Under the pieces are notes generated by a model. The model had not been told where the DNA came from, did not search any database, and was given only the letters and a program-made list of their open reading frames with translations. The position numbers and the translations under genes were made by a program. This document shows, piece by piece, positions 29,383 to 39,430 of a DNA stretch of 64,000 bases (its first letter is position 1; every line of letters begins with the position of its first letter). The stretch is taken from the NCBI GenBank assembly GCA_035560235.1, contig DATMAG010000003.1, positions 1 through 64,000 on the forward strand, written 5' to 3'. The DNA comes from DASRDU01 sp035560235. Lineage in GTDB: Bacteria; Acidobacteriota; Blastocatellia; RBC074.

Positions 29383-30915
29383 ATGGAACTTACCCCGACT
29401 TCCATACCTGCGGCTGAAGCGCAGTCTGAAGCAGCAGGCCGTTCCGGTGCATCGCGGCAGATGCTGCTCGTCAAATGGGCAGCGGTGCTGATTGCCGGAT
29501 TCGGCATCGCCCTTGCGCCGCGCCCCGATGGCATTACGCCTGAATCCTGGCGGCTGCTGGCAATCTTTATTGCCACGATTGTCGGCTCGATTGTGCGGCC
29601 CCTGTCGGGCGGCGCAATGGTGCTGCTCGGCATTACGGCGCTGGCGCTGACGCGGTCAATGCCGGTCAGCGAAGCGCTCGCAAAAACCGCGACTGACGCG
29701 AAGGCGCTCGAAACGCTGCGCATCAAATCAACGCTCGCGGGTTATGCTGATCCGGTTGTGTGGCTGGTGCTGGCGGCGTTTTTTATGTCGCGCGGAATGA
29801 TCAAGACCGGACTCGGACGGCGCATCGCGCTGCTCTTTATCAAAGCTATCGGGCGGCGTTCGCTCGGGCTCGGTTATGCGCTGGTTGGCACGGACATGGT
29901 GCTGGCGACTTTCATTCCGTCAAACGGAGCGCGGTGCGGCGGCATTACCTTTCCGATTGCCAAAAGCATTGCCGAAGCCTACGACTCGCGGCCCGGCCCG
30001 ACAGCGCGCAAACTGGGCGCGTTTCTGATGAGCTTCATTTATCAGTGCGAAGTCATCATCTGCGCGATGTTCCTGACCGGGCAGGCGGGCAATCTGGTAA
30101 TTCAGAAATTCGCCATGCAGGTCAGCGGCATTGACCTGAATTACACGCGCTGGATGATTGGCGGCATCGCGCCTGGTCTGGTTTCACTCGTGGTTACGGG
30201 GCTGCTGCTTTATCGCCTCTTCCCGCCTGAAATCAGGCACACGCCTGGCGCGACCAGATTCGCTCAGGAAGAACTCGGCAAGATGGGGCCGACCTCAGCT
30301 CACGAAAAGCTGATGCTCGGCGTGTTTGCGATGGTGGCGCTGCTGTGGACGACGACGAAGCTGCACAACATTGATTATTCAGTGGTCGCGCTGGTTGGCG
30401 TTTGCGTGCTGCTGCTCGCGCGGGTGCTAGACTGGGAAGACGTGCTGAGTGAACGCGGCGCGTGGGATGTGTTTCTGTGGTACGGCGGGCTGGTGCGGAT
30501 GGCCGAAGCCCTGGGCGAAACAGGCATCACGCGACGCTTTGCCGAAACGGCGGCAAAGTTCACTGCCGGATGGAAGTGGTGGGCGGCGCTGGCCGTGCTG
30601 GCGCTCGTCTACTTTTACGCGCATTACGCTTTTGCCAGCATCACGGCGCACGCGCTGGCGATGAACATTCCGTTTCTGATCGTCATCATCGCCGCCGGAG
30701 CGCCGCCTTATCTGGCCGTGCTGCTGCTCGCTTATTTTTCAAACCTGTCGGCTTCGCTGACGCATTACGGCACGACGCCGGGGCCGATCTATTTCGGCGC
30801 TGGTTACGTCACGCAGCAGAAATGGTGGCAGCTTGGCCTGATCGCTTCATTCCCCAACATTCTGATCTGGTCAACCGTCGGCCTGATCTGGTGGAAGGTG
30901 CTGGGGTGGTGGTGA
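29383..30915 (+). CDS. DASS-family anion:sodium symporter (SLC13/CitT-like)
   Basis: 510 residues from the ATG at 29383 (MELTPTSIPAAEA). About eleven to twelve helices are visible. The two family signatures are present: FIPSNGARCGGITFPIAKSI in the first half and YFSNLSASLTHYGTTPGPIY in the second. Each is an SNxx hairpin that binds Na+ and the substrate carboxylate. Likely substrates are di- or tricarboxylates such as malate, succinate or 2-oxoglutarate, but specificity cannot be read. The gene is not in an operon with metabolic genes; the following phosphotransferase gene starts 67 nt later across a heptamer repeat. Confidence 0.9.
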   Translation: MELTPTSIPAAEAQSEAAGRSGASRQMLLVKWAAVLIAGFGIALAPRPDGITPESWRLLAIFIATIVGSIVRPLSGGAMVLLGITALALTRSMPVSEALAKTATDAKALETLRIKSTLAGYADPVVWLVLAAFFMSRGMIKTGLGRRIALLFIKAIGRRSLGLGYALVGTDMVLATFIPSNGARCGGITFPIAKSIAEAYDSRPGPTARKLGAFLMSFIYQCEVIICAMFLTGQAGNLVIQKFAMQVSGIDLNYTRWMIGGIAPGLVSLVVTGLLLYRLFPPEIRHTPGATRFAQEELGKMGPTSAHEKLMLGVFAMVALLWTTTKLHNIDYSVVALVGVCVLLLARVLDWEDVLSERGAWDVFLWYGGLVRMAEALGETGITRRFAETAAKFTAGWKWWAALAVLALVYFYAHYAFASITAHALAMNIPFLIVIIAAGAPPYLAVLLLAYFSNLSASLTHYGTTPGPIYFGAGYVTQQKWWQLGLIASFPNILIWSTVGLIWWKVLGWW

Positions 30916-30930
30916 TGAAATTTCAAATCT

Positions 30931-30956
30931 GAGATTTGAGATTTGAGATTTGAGAT
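30931..30956. repeat. heptanucleotide tandem repeat GAGATTT
   Basis: Three exact copies of gagattt plus gagat, directly after a complementary aaatct, lie between the DASS transporter and the phosphotransferase gene. The unit fits the ATTYnnn pattern of the other heptamer loci in the window. Confidence 0.85.
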
Positions 30957-30982
30957 CGGGCAACAAACACGCCGGAAAAATT

Positions 30983-32110
30983 ATGGACACTGCACCGATT
31001 CGACCTGGAGAAGAGATCAATGCTGAGGCGCTTGCAGCTTACCTGCGGGAGCATCTGCCCGAACTGTTTGAGGCAGATCAATCTGCCATCAGCAATCTGC
31101 AATTTGAAATTGAACAGTTCCCCGGCGGTCACTCAAACCTGACTTACCTGGTGCGGGCTGGCGGACGCGAATTTGTGCTGCGCCGACCGCCGTTCGGCCC
31201 CGTCGCTCCGACGGCGCACGATATGCCGCGTGAATATCGCATGCTCGCGGCCATTCATCCGGTCTTTCCGCTGGCGCCGAAACCTTACCTGCTGTGCGAG
31301 GACGCTTCAGTCATCGGCGCGCCGTTCTATCTGATGGAGCGCAGGCGCGGGCTGGTAGTGCGCCGCGAAGTGCCGCCCGAAATCGGCAGTGACCTGCACC
31401 TGCGCCGCCGCATCAGCGAATCCGTGATTGACACGCTCGCTGACCTGCACGCGATTGACCTGCACGCGCACGGCCTTGAAAACCTGGGCAAACCCGCCGG
31501 CTTTCTCGAACGGCAGATCAAAGGCTGGGCCGGACGCTGGGAACGCGCAAAGACAAGCGAAGTGCCAGTGCTCAACGAAGTGCTGCAATGGCTCTGGAAG
31601 AATCTGCCGCCCGATCCCGCGCGTCCGACGCTGCTGCACAATGATTACAAGCTTGATAATGTGATGCTGGACGAGCGCAACCCGGCGCGGGTGATTGCGG
31701 TGCTGGACTGGGAGATGGCTGCGCTCGGTGATCCGCTGGTTGATCTGGGCATTCTGCTTTGTTACTGGTCGCAGGGCGATGACCCGGCAGTGCGGCAGCA
31801 GGCGGCGCGCAGCGTCACAGTGCTGCCCGGCTGGATGACACGGGCCGAACTGATTGAGCGTTACGCTGCCCGAACGGGGCGCGATGTTTCAGCGATTGCG
31901 TATTACGAAACCTTTGCGCTTTTCAAGGTCGCGGTCGTCGCGCAGCAGATTTACTTTCGCTATCACAACGGCCAGACCCGCGATGAACGCTTTGCCGGTT
32001 ATGACAAAGTCGTTGAAGCGCTCGCTGAAGCCGCCTGGAATCTGACGCGCGGCGCTGACGCCGGTTATCTGTGTCTTTACAACGAAGGCCGCCCGCGCGA
32101 TATGGCCTGA
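30983..32110 (+). CDS. aminoglycoside phosphotransferase (APH/ACAD10-like) family protein
   Basis: 375 residues from the ATG at 30983. A kinase-like APH fold: EFVLRRPPFGPVAPTAHDM (nucleotide lysine region), LLHNDYKLDNVMLD with the catalytic Asp (HxDxxxxN), and VLDWEMAALGDPLVDLGILL for the metal site. The PGGHSNLTYLV phrase matches the ACAD10/ACAD11 kinase group that phosphorylates 4-hydroxyacyl-CoA or related acyl substrates, so antibiotic resistance is unlikely. Residues 25-35 (ADQSAISNLQFE) are encoded by a repeat-like stretch and may be an insertion. It sits 6 nt upstream of the next small gene. Confidence 0.88.
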   Translation: MDTAPIRPGEEINAEALAAYLREHLPELFEADQSAISNLQFEIEQFPGGHSNLTYLVRAGGREFVLRRPPFGPVAPTAHDMPREYRMLAAIHPVFPLAPKPYLLCEDASVIGAPFYLMERRRGLVVRREVPPEIGSDLHLRRRISESVIDTLADLHAIDLHAHGLENLGKPAGFLERQIKGWAGRWERAKTSEVPVLNEVLQWLWKNLPPDPARPTLLHNDYKLDNVMLDERNPARVIAVLDWEMAALGDPLVDLGILLCYWSQGDDPAVRQQAARSVTVLPGWMTRAELIERYAARTGRDVSAIAYYETFALFKVAVVAQQIYFRYHNGQTRDERFAGYDKVVEALAEAAWNLTRGADAGYLCLYNEGRPRDMA

Positions 32111-32116
32111 GCAGCA

Positions 32117-32584
32117 ATGAATTCAGCAACGAACATCACACCGGCCCGCGCTTCACTGGCGACGCGCCTGCTGCACGCGGTGCTGGCGAAAACATTTCTG
32201 GAACTGCTGGTGATCTGTGTGCTGGTGTCACTGGCGGCGTACTGGTATTTCAATCCGCAGTTGCGCGGCGCGGTTGATGTGGTGACGGCTCAGCGCATCG
32301 CCGGATGGGCCGCCGATCCGCGCAGTCCCGGCGAAGTCATCGAAGTTCAGTTGTTCATTGATGGCCGTTTCGCCGCTGTCAGCGCAGCCGGTGAAAGGCG
32401 CGACGATCTCATCAGCGCCGGAGCCACGACCAGCCCTTTTCACGGTTTCAGCTTTGCGCCTGAGGCGTTGAAGCTCGCGCCCGGCAGCCACACCGCGCAG
32501 GTTTACGCCGTGCGCCCGTCAGCCGCAGGCAGCCGGATTCTCGTTCCGCTGTCTGAAAAAATCCTGTCGTTTGAAGTCAGGTGA
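32117..32584 (+). CDS. hypothetical single-span protein with C-terminal beta domain
   Basis: 155 residues. A membrane helix (FLELLVICVLVSLAAYWYF, about 28-46) is followed by an extracytoplasmic domain of about 105 residues with beta character: QRIAGWAADPRSPGEVIEVQ, LFIDGRFAAVSAAGE, HGFSFAPEALKLAPGSHTAQ. The GWAADP...VxLFIDG pattern resembles carbohydrate-binding or Ig-like domains found in acidobacterial secreted proteins. I cannot name the family. It follows the phosphotransferase gene by 6 nt (probably cotranscribed) and converges on murJ with only 7 nt between stops. Confidence 0.78.
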   Translation: MNSATNITPARASLATRLLHAVLAKTFLELLVICVLVSLAAYWYFNPQLRGAVDVVTAQRIAGWAADPRSPGEVIEVQLFIDGRFAAVSAAGERRDDLISAGATTSPFHGFSFAPEALKLAPGSHTAQVYAVRPSAAGSRILVPLSEKILSFEVR

Positions 32585-32591
32585 CGCCTTC

Positions 32592-34358
32592 TTACTTTGA
32601 TCCGTTGTTCCGCTTCCGGCCCAGCCTGCGTTCCACGACTCCGATCAGTTGATTCAGTTCGCTGACTCTCAGAAGTTTTGCGGCCAGCACAAAGACGAGC
32701 GCGCCGGTTGCGACTGACACGCCGACTGTCAGCACCCGCGCCAGCAGCGATGCCGTGCCGAGCAGTTGTGCGGCCTGCGCGCTGATGAACCAGCACACCG
32801 CGCCCATCACCAGCGAAGCCAGCGTCACCTGACCGAATGACAGCAGCAGCCCGCGCCCTTCGATGCCGCCGAGCCGCCGCCGCAGAAAGAACATCAGCAG
32901 GACGCAGTTGACAATCGCCACTGCTGAAATCGAAAGCGCCAGCGCGCGATGGCCGAACTGATTGATGGTCAGCGTGGCAACGGCGTAATTCGTCACGATT
33001 GAGAGCACGCTGGTCATCATCGGAATGCGCGTGTCACCGAGCGCATAAAACGCCGGAGCGAGAATCTTGATCATTGAATAGGCCGTCAGGCCGAGCGCGT
33101 ACCAGACCAGCGCCGAGGCGGCCTGCCGCGTGTCCTGCGCCGAAAAGCTGCCGTGCTGATAGATCAGCGCAATGATCGGCTGGCTGAGAATCATCAGGCC
33201 GACCGTGGACGGAATGTTGAGCAGCATCGTCAGGCGCAGCGATGAAGCGATGGTGTGGCGAAATCTGTTCAGGTCTTCGACCGCCGCGCGCGAAGCCACC
33301 GGCAGCGTCGCCGTTGAAATCGCCACGCCGAAGACACCAATCGGAAACAGAATCAGCCGGAAAGCATAACCAAGCCACGAAATTGCGCCTTCGCCCAGCC
33401 CGGCGGCCAGCGTGGTGTTGATGACCACATTGACCTGCACGGCTGACGCGCCGACGATGGCCGGCGCCATCAGCCGCAGCACCTGGCGCATGCCTTCGTC
33501 GCGGAAGCTCAGAATCGGCTGCCAGCGATAACCAACGGCGCGCAGGCTCGGCACCTGAATCAGCCACTGCATCATTCCGCCCACGAGCGTTCCGATGGCC
33601 ATTCCCACAATCGCCCGCGCCGCGCCGTCAACATCGAGCGGCGGCTTGTGTCCGTGCAGCAATCCTGAAGTGACCGCCGTGATGTAACCCGGCGCGAGCA
33701 GATACGCCGCGCCCAGCCCGCCAAAAATCGAACCAACATTGAAAAGCGTCGAAGCCGAAGCCGGAACGCCGAAACGATCTTTCGTATTCAGCACGCCCAT
33801 TGCCACCGCTGCGAGCGAAATCATCAGCAGGAACGGGAACATAATGCGCGTCATCGTCACGGCCAGTTGCGTGGTCAGTTCAGCTTTGGCCGGATCGCGC
33901 AAACGGGCGGCCTGCATCGTGAAGCCGAAAAGTTCCGGCGGGTGCATCATCCAGTCCACAATCTGCGGCGCAAAGATGATGCCGAGCAGGACAATCAGCG
34001 ACAGCACAATGATCTGCGCGTTGTTGACCAGATTGGCCAGCCGCCACGCTTCGCGGTCGCCTTTTTGTTTGAGCGTCTGCGAAAACGTCGTCACGAAAGC
34101 GGACGACAGCGCGCCTTCGGCAAACAGGTCGCGCAGCAGGTTGGGAATGCGAAAGGCAACGATGAATGCGTCGTTGGCGAACGAAGCACCGAAATAAAAA
34201 GCAAAAACCTGTTCGCGCACCAGCCCCAGCACGCGGCTGCCCATCACCGCCAGGCTGACGATGCCGGCTGAACGGGCGATGCTCTTTGAGTGCGAAGCGC
34301 GTGGTGTGGATTGCGGAGAGTATGTTTCAGAATTGGGCGTTGAGTCTGCGGAGTTCAT
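32592..34358 (-). CDS. murJ: lipid II flippase MurJ
   Basis: 588 residues with about fourteen helices of the MviN/MOP type. Family marks are GSRVLGLVREQVFAFYFG near the N-terminus, NDAFIVAFRIPNLLRDLFAE, GALSSAFVTTFSQ, and GVFGVAISTATLPVASR in the second half. It moves lipid-linked peptidoglycan precursor across the cytoplasmic membrane. The N-terminal 25 residues are Ser/Thr-rich and soluble. It lies downstream of argF on the same strand, separated by 94 nt that hold a heptamer repeat. Confidence 0.95.
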   Translation of the reverse strand: MNSADSTPNSETYSPQSTPRASHSKSIARSAGIVSLAVMGSRVLGLVREQVFAFYFGASFANDAFIVAFRIPNLLRDLFAEGALSSAFVTTFSQTLKQKGDREAWRLANLVNNAQIIVLSLIVLLGIIFAPQIVDWMMHPPELFGFTMQAARLRDPAKAELTTQLAVTMTRIMFPFLLMISLAAVAMGVLNTKDRFGVPASASTLFNVGSIFGGLGAAYLLAPGYITAVTSGLLHGHKPPLDVDGAARAIVGMAIGTLVGGMMQWLIQVPSLRAVGYRWQPILSFRDEGMRQVLRLMAPAIVGASAVQVNVVINTTLAAGLGEGAISWLGYAFRLILFPIGVFGVAISTATLPVASRAAVEDLNRFRHTIASSLRLTMLLNIPSTVGLMILSQPIIALIYQHGSFSAQDTRQAASALVWYALGLTAYSMIKILAPAFYALGDTRIPMMTSVLSIVTNYAVATLTINQFGHRALALSISAVAIVNCVLLMFFLRRRLGGIEGRGLLLSFGQVTLASLVMGAVCWFISAQAAQLLGTASLLARVLTVGVSVATGALVFVLAAKLLRVSELNQLIGVVERRLGRKRNNGSK

Positions 34359-34421
34359 CTTTGGTGTTACTGCTTACAATCTCGAAATTACTGATGATCG
34401 GATGACGGAGCGCTGATTATG

Positions 34422-34452
34422 ATTCCGCACTCCGCATTCCGCATTCCGCATT
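34422..34452. repeat. heptanucleotide tandem repeat ATTCCGC
   Basis: Four consecutive heptamers (attccgc, actccgc, attccgc, attccgc) plus att lie directly before the argF stop on the minus strand, between argF and murJ. The unit matches the copies at 50.3 kb. Confidence 0.85.
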
Positions 34453-35382
<930 letters not shown>

Positions 35383-35474
35383 TGTCGGTTCAGCTCCTGT
35401 TGAGTGAAGGGGTGATCGGAAATGAAGCAGGCGATTATAGGGGAGCAGTCAGTGCGCGGCAATGCATCAGAACA

Positions 35475-35499
35475 GCCGGTGACGGATAATGTCACCGGC
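35475..35499. other. perfect stem-loop in divergent promoter region
   Basis: Arms gccggtgac (35475-35483) and gtcaccggc (35491-35499) pair over 9 bp around a 7-nt loop. It lies 90 nt upstream of argF and 155 nt upstream of the O-antigen-ligase-like gene. An operator or RNA hairpin are both possible; no T-run follows. Confidence 0.4.
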
Positions 35500-35655
35500 T
35501 TCGGTCAGACTGACAGGATTTGTCTGCAGTAAATCGGGCCGGAGCGCGTGCAGTAGCGATTGACGCCGCTTCCGGCGCGCTCCGGCTGCGGCATAACAGT
35601 TGACTCACAATTCCGGTTTCACCTGCCCTGCCTGATCAGACTATTGTCCTCGTTA

Positions 35656-37677
35656 ATGACGTTTATGCTGACCAGACTGACCCGGTACTGGAAAAATCTG
35701 AACCTGAGCGAACGCTGTTTCATCCTGCTGCCCTTTTTGATTCTCACGCCGCGTCTGACTCCAGTCATGGCAATCAGCCACAACGGCGAAACCAGCCCGG
35801 AAGTGACCTTCTCGCTCGCTGCGCTGTTTATGGCGCTGCTGCTCTGGCGAACAGAGTTGCGCAAACGGCTGTTTCTGTCCGGCAGTGATGTGAAGCTGCT
35901 GACGGCAATGCTCCTGTTTACGGGCTGGAGTCTGCTCTCTCTGCTCTGGTCACCCGATGCCAATGGAACGCTGCACTATGCCGGGCTGTGGCTCACGTAT
36001 CTCGTGCTCTTCTTCAGTGGCCGGATGCTGCTGCGTCGGCGAGCTGTGGTAGCGCTGGCGACGACGCTGCTGCTGACGGCCTGTATCCTTTCGTTTCTCA
36101 GATTGTGTGAGTATCTGACGATTGCCGAGGCCCGGCCGGTGCAGTCGCTGATGTTTGTCAACTTCGGCATCGTGCCGGAAATCCTGCTGACGCTGCTGCC
36201 GCTCGCGGTTGTGACCTGGCTGAGAGCGCGGCGCGGCGCGGTGGCGTGGAGCAGTCTGGCGGCAGCCGTGCTGATCTGGATGGCAGGTCTTTCAACTTAT
36301 CAGTTCACGCCGCTGCTTGCGGCAGCGGTGGCGCTGCTCGTGCTGACTGGCGCGGTCGTCACCGGCTGGCTGCGCCCGCGCCACTGGTCGCGCGTCGTGG
36401 CGCTGCTCGCAGTGATGGCAGTGATGGCGCTCTGTCAGTTCAATCTGCCGTCGAAGGCTGACGGTTATCAGATTGCGTCGAACGCGAGCGGTTACGATCT
36501 GATCCGGCGCAAGGTCGAAATGACGCGCACGGGAAAATCCAGTCTTGGCATTCGCCTGCTGATCTGGCGCACGGCGCTGGAGATGGGGCTTGCTTATCCG
36601 CTGACCGGAACGGGAGCCGGCAGCTTCAAATCAGTTTATTACCAGTATCGCGCTCTGGTTGCGGAGAGACCTGAGATGGCCGGAGTGCTGGCCCGCGCTG
36701 ATGCCGATGATGACGAACTTGTCATACGAACCCACAATGAATTCATTCAGGTCTTCGCTGAGCTGGGCGTCATCGGTCTGGCGCTGCTGGGCGCGCTGCT
36801 CCTGCTGCTGTTTCTGCGCTGCCGGGGATCGGCAGTTCATCAGCGCGGAGCCGCGCTCAGCGTGTGCGCCGGGGCGCTGGCCTTTCTGGTCAGTTCCTGC
36901 CTGTCCTCCTTCTCGTTTCGCTGGATTCCCTGCGGCGCGTGCTTCTTTCTGCTGATCACGCTGCTTCCCAAACCTCCTGGCAGCCTGCTCCGGCTGCGAA
37001 CAGAGGACGGAAACAGGCTCAGCCCGGGAAGCTTGTCGCGCGGAATGGCTGGTCTGCTGGCAGTGCTGTGTCTGCTGAGTTGCGGGCTTTCGCTGCGGGT
37101 GCTGGCAGGCCAGTATCTGCTTGGCCGGGGCAGAGCGATCCCGCGCGGAAGCGAGGACAAGATCAGGCAGTATCATTCAGCCATTGCCGCTGATCCGGCC
37201 AATTTCGCTGCTCACTTCGCCCTGGGTCGTGAATTGTTTCTGCGCGGCAGACACCGTGAAGCCGTCAGCCATCTTGAATTCAGCCTGCGACACGGCATCA
37301 GCAACACTTATGGCTTTGCGATTCTCGCCTTCGCTTATGAGGGCGCTGGTGAACTGAGATCAGCGCAGCGCGTGCTGCGCGAAGGAGTGGCCTCCTATCC
37401 GACTTCGGTTTTCATTCGCGCGCTTTACGGCCATCTGCTCGAAATAAATGCTGAGCCTGAAGCCGCCGCTGCCAATCGCGCAGTAATGCAGCAGCTCGAT
37501 CCTCTGCTGGCTGCATACTGGGAAAGAGCGCTGCAGATCGGTCAGCAGAATGCCCTGATCGAGTTCCGGCAGTGCGGGCCGGGGCTGCCGGGAAATCCGA
37601 GTCCGGGTTACGGCAGACAATTGCTGGCAGAGCGCGAACAGGTCGTGCTGCACCGGACGCACGCAGCAGGCGACTGA
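35656..37677 (+). CDS. O-antigen ligase-like membrane protein with TPR tail
   Basis: About 673 residues. The start is uncertain: ATGs at 35656 and 35665 lack clear ribosome sites, and the frame stays open to a TTG at 35560. Twelve or so helices fill residues 20-480. The Wzy_C (O-antigen ligase) signature is GTGAGSFKSVYYQYRAL and RTHNEFIQVFAELGVIGLAL. The last 170 residues form TPR-like helices (ADPANFAAHFALGRELFLRG, GISNTYGFAILAFAYEGAGE). It probably joins or polymerises a surface glycan. It opens the envelope block and is convergent with the GT39-like gene. Confidence 0.85.
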   Translation: MTFMLTRLTRYWKNLNLSERCFILLPFLILTPRLTPVMAISHNGETSPEVTFSLAALFMALLLWRTELRKRLFLSGSDVKLLTAMLLFTGWSLLSLLWSPDANGTLHYAGLWLTYLVLFFSGRMLLRRRAVVALATTLLLTACILSFLRLCEYLTIAEARPVQSLMFVNFGIVPEILLTLLPLAVVTWLRARRGAVAWSSLAAAVLIWMAGLSTYQFTPLLAAAVALLVLTGAVVTGWLRPRHWSRVVALLAVMAVMALCQFNLPSKADGYQIASNASGYDLIRRKVEMTRTGKSSLGIRLLIWRTALEMGLAYPLTGTGAGSFKSVYYQYRALVAERPEMAGVLARADADDDELVIRTHNEFIQVFAELGVIGLALLGALLLLLFLRCRGSAVHQRGAALSVCAGALAFLVSSCLSSFSFRWIPCGACFFLLITLLPKPPGSLLRLRTEDGNRLSPGSLSRGMAGLLAVLCLLSCGLSLRVLAGQYLLGRGRAIPRGSEDKIRQYHSAIAADPANFAAHFALGRELFLRGRHREAVSHLEFSLRHGISNTYGFAILAFAYEGAGELRSAQRVLREGVASYPTSVFIRALYGHLLEINAEPEAAAANRAVMQQLDPLLAAYWERALQIGQQNALIEFRQCGPGLPGNPSPGYGRQLLAEREQVVLHRTHAAGD

Positions 37678-37691
37678 ACGAAAACTCAACC

Positions 37692-39410
37692 TTACTTCCA
37701 CTCACCGCGAACCGCCGGTTCATTCAGATCGAGTACGCGCAGCCGCAGACGCGAAGTGCTGTATATCATCCGGCACTCAGCCCGGTCATCGAGCGGCGTG
37801 ATCGCGTAAGGTTTGAGAATCGCCACATAACGCACGCCCAGGCGCTTCCAGTCCTGCCAGTTCCCTGCCGGATCATCAGCCGCCAGCGATTTGCAGCCCG
37901 TGTGCAGATACACGAGCGCCGGACTGTTGGAAGCGATCACCGCCTCAGGCGGCAGATGTTCGCGCATCCAGAACAGCGTGGCGCGCGTTTCCTCAAAGTT
38001 GCGCAACCATTCGGGCTGCGCTGCGGCGGGCTGTTGTTTCAGCCGCACGTATTGCGCGTGGTCGAAGCAGTACAACGCAATCACCGAAAGCAGAAAGATT
38101 CTCAGCACCGGCAGCGGCGAGCCGTCGCAATGCAGGCAGCGCTGAATGAAACCGTGAATGCCGCTGATTCCGGCCAGCAGGTAAAAGATCAGAAACGGCG
38201 CGAGCGGCAGCACGAAACGAAACGGCCACCAGGGCCAGATCAGCGTAATCAGCAATGACACGGGCACGACGATTTCGGCCAGCGTCACACGCTGCCGCAC
38301 CCTCAGCGCAAAGCCGATGATGGCGCACAGGCTCAGCAGCAGCGAAATCAGCATCGTGCCGGTTGTCATGCCCATGCTGCCGCCCTGCATGCCTGAGCTG
38401 TACCCCATCGCAAAAACCTCTTCGCCGCTCTCTTCAGCGCCGCGAAAAAGTGCCGGAGCAATAAGGCCGCCCACATCGCGGCCTGCAATGTCGAGCGCAT
38501 TTTCAACCACCCGTCCCGGCAGGTCGCGCCACGTCGCGCGACCCGAATTGCCATCGCCCGCCCGCTTCATCCAGAACTGATCGCCGTAGCTGTAAACGAT
38601 GTTGCCGCCGTGCTGCCGCACCTGCTGCGCGGTCGGCGCGTGCGCGCGCACGTAAGCGAGCCAGGGCGCAAGCACCACAAAGACCCCGGCGGCAAAGACC
38701 AGCATTGCGCGCCATCTTTTTTCTTTCAGCAGGTAGAACATCACCGCCGCAATCAGACCAACAGCCACCGAGCGCGTCAGAAAGGTAAACGAAGCCAGCG
38801 CCGCACCTGCCGCTGCCAGCCGCCACTCCAGCCGCCTGTCTTTGCTTTCAACGCAGCGTTCCATCACGGCCACCGTGAGCAACTGAGTAAGCGTGAAGAC
38901 GCATTCAGACATCACGGTTGAAGTCGCCAGAAAAACAAAGGCAGGCATCAGCACCACAGCAATTGCCGCGCCGAGCGCAGGCTGCGGCGACAGGCCACGC
39001 GAGCGCGTCAGGTAACGATAAGTGACCGCGCCCGTGCCATACATCGCCAGAATTGAAACGGCCTTGAGCAGCCAGGCATTTTCAGGAAAACGCGGCGCAA
39101 TCCTGAAAATCAGCGACAGCAGCAGCGGAAAGCCCGGCGGGTAGGAAGGCAGAATGCCTGGCAGCGGTGAACTGATCAGACTGAAGCCCTGCCCCGTCGC
39201 CAGCGCCCTGGCCAGCAGAACGTACCAGGCGTCATCTCCGACAAGTCCGGCGGCTTCGTTGAAGCGCAGCCCGTAAATCGCCGCAAACAGCAATGAAGCG
39301 GCGGCAATGATGATGACTGCACTGCGCCGCTGACCGTGCGGCGCGACCTGTGCGATTGAAGCGGCGAAACCGGAAGCCTGACCGGGTGTTCCTGCAAGCG
39401 GTGTTGACAT
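37692..39410 (-). CDS. GT39-like polytopic glycosyltransferase
   Basis: 572 residues with about ten to twelve helices. The first periplasmic loop has EAAGLVGDDAWYVLLARALA, the DD-containing catalytic loop of the PMT/GT-C superfamily, and SSPLPGILPSYPPGFPLLLS follows, a typical GT39 run. The C-terminal soluble part (about 490-572) has TLFWMREHLPPEAVIASNSP and VRYVAILKPY. It would use a polyprenyl-phosphate sugar as donor. It lies 20 nt after the isoprenylcysteine-methyltransferase-like gene on the same strand and converges with the O-antigen-ligase-like gene. Confidence 0.85.
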   Translation of the reverse strand: MSTPLAGTPGQASGFAASIAQVAPHGQRRSAVIIIAAASLLFAAIYGLRFNEAAGLVGDDAWYVLLARALATGQGFSLISSPLPGILPSYPPGFPLLLSLIFRIAPRFPENAWLLKAVSILAMYGTGAVTYRYLTRSRGLSPQPALGAAIAVVLMPAFVFLATSTVMSECVFTLTQLLTVAVMERCVESKDRRLEWRLAAAGAALASFTFLTRSVAVGLIAAVMFYLLKEKRWRAMLVFAAGVFVVLAPWLAYVRAHAPTAQQVRQHGGNIVYSYGDQFWMKRAGDGNSGRATWRDLPGRVVENALDIAGRDVGGLIAPALFRGAEESGEEVFAMGYSSGMQGGSMGMTTGTMLISLLLSLCAIIGFALRVRQRVTLAEIVVPVSLLITLIWPWWPFRFVLPLAPFLIFYLLAGISGIHGFIQRCLHCDGSPLPVLRIFLLSVIALYCFDHAQYVRLKQQPAAAQPEWLRNFEETRATLFWMREHLPPEAVIASNSPALVYLHTGCKSLAADDPAGNWQDWKRLGVRYVAILKPYAITPLDDRAECRMIYSTSRLRLRVLDLNEPAVRGEWK

Positions 39411-39430
39411 CAGAATAAAAGTGGGGCGAT

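Noticed and set aside
35560..35655. Extended N-terminus of the O-antigen-ligase-like gene from a TTG
   Set aside because: The extra residues (TPLPARSGCGITVDSQF) are not membrane-like and overlap the promoter region of the divergent argF; a start at 35656 or 35665 fits better.
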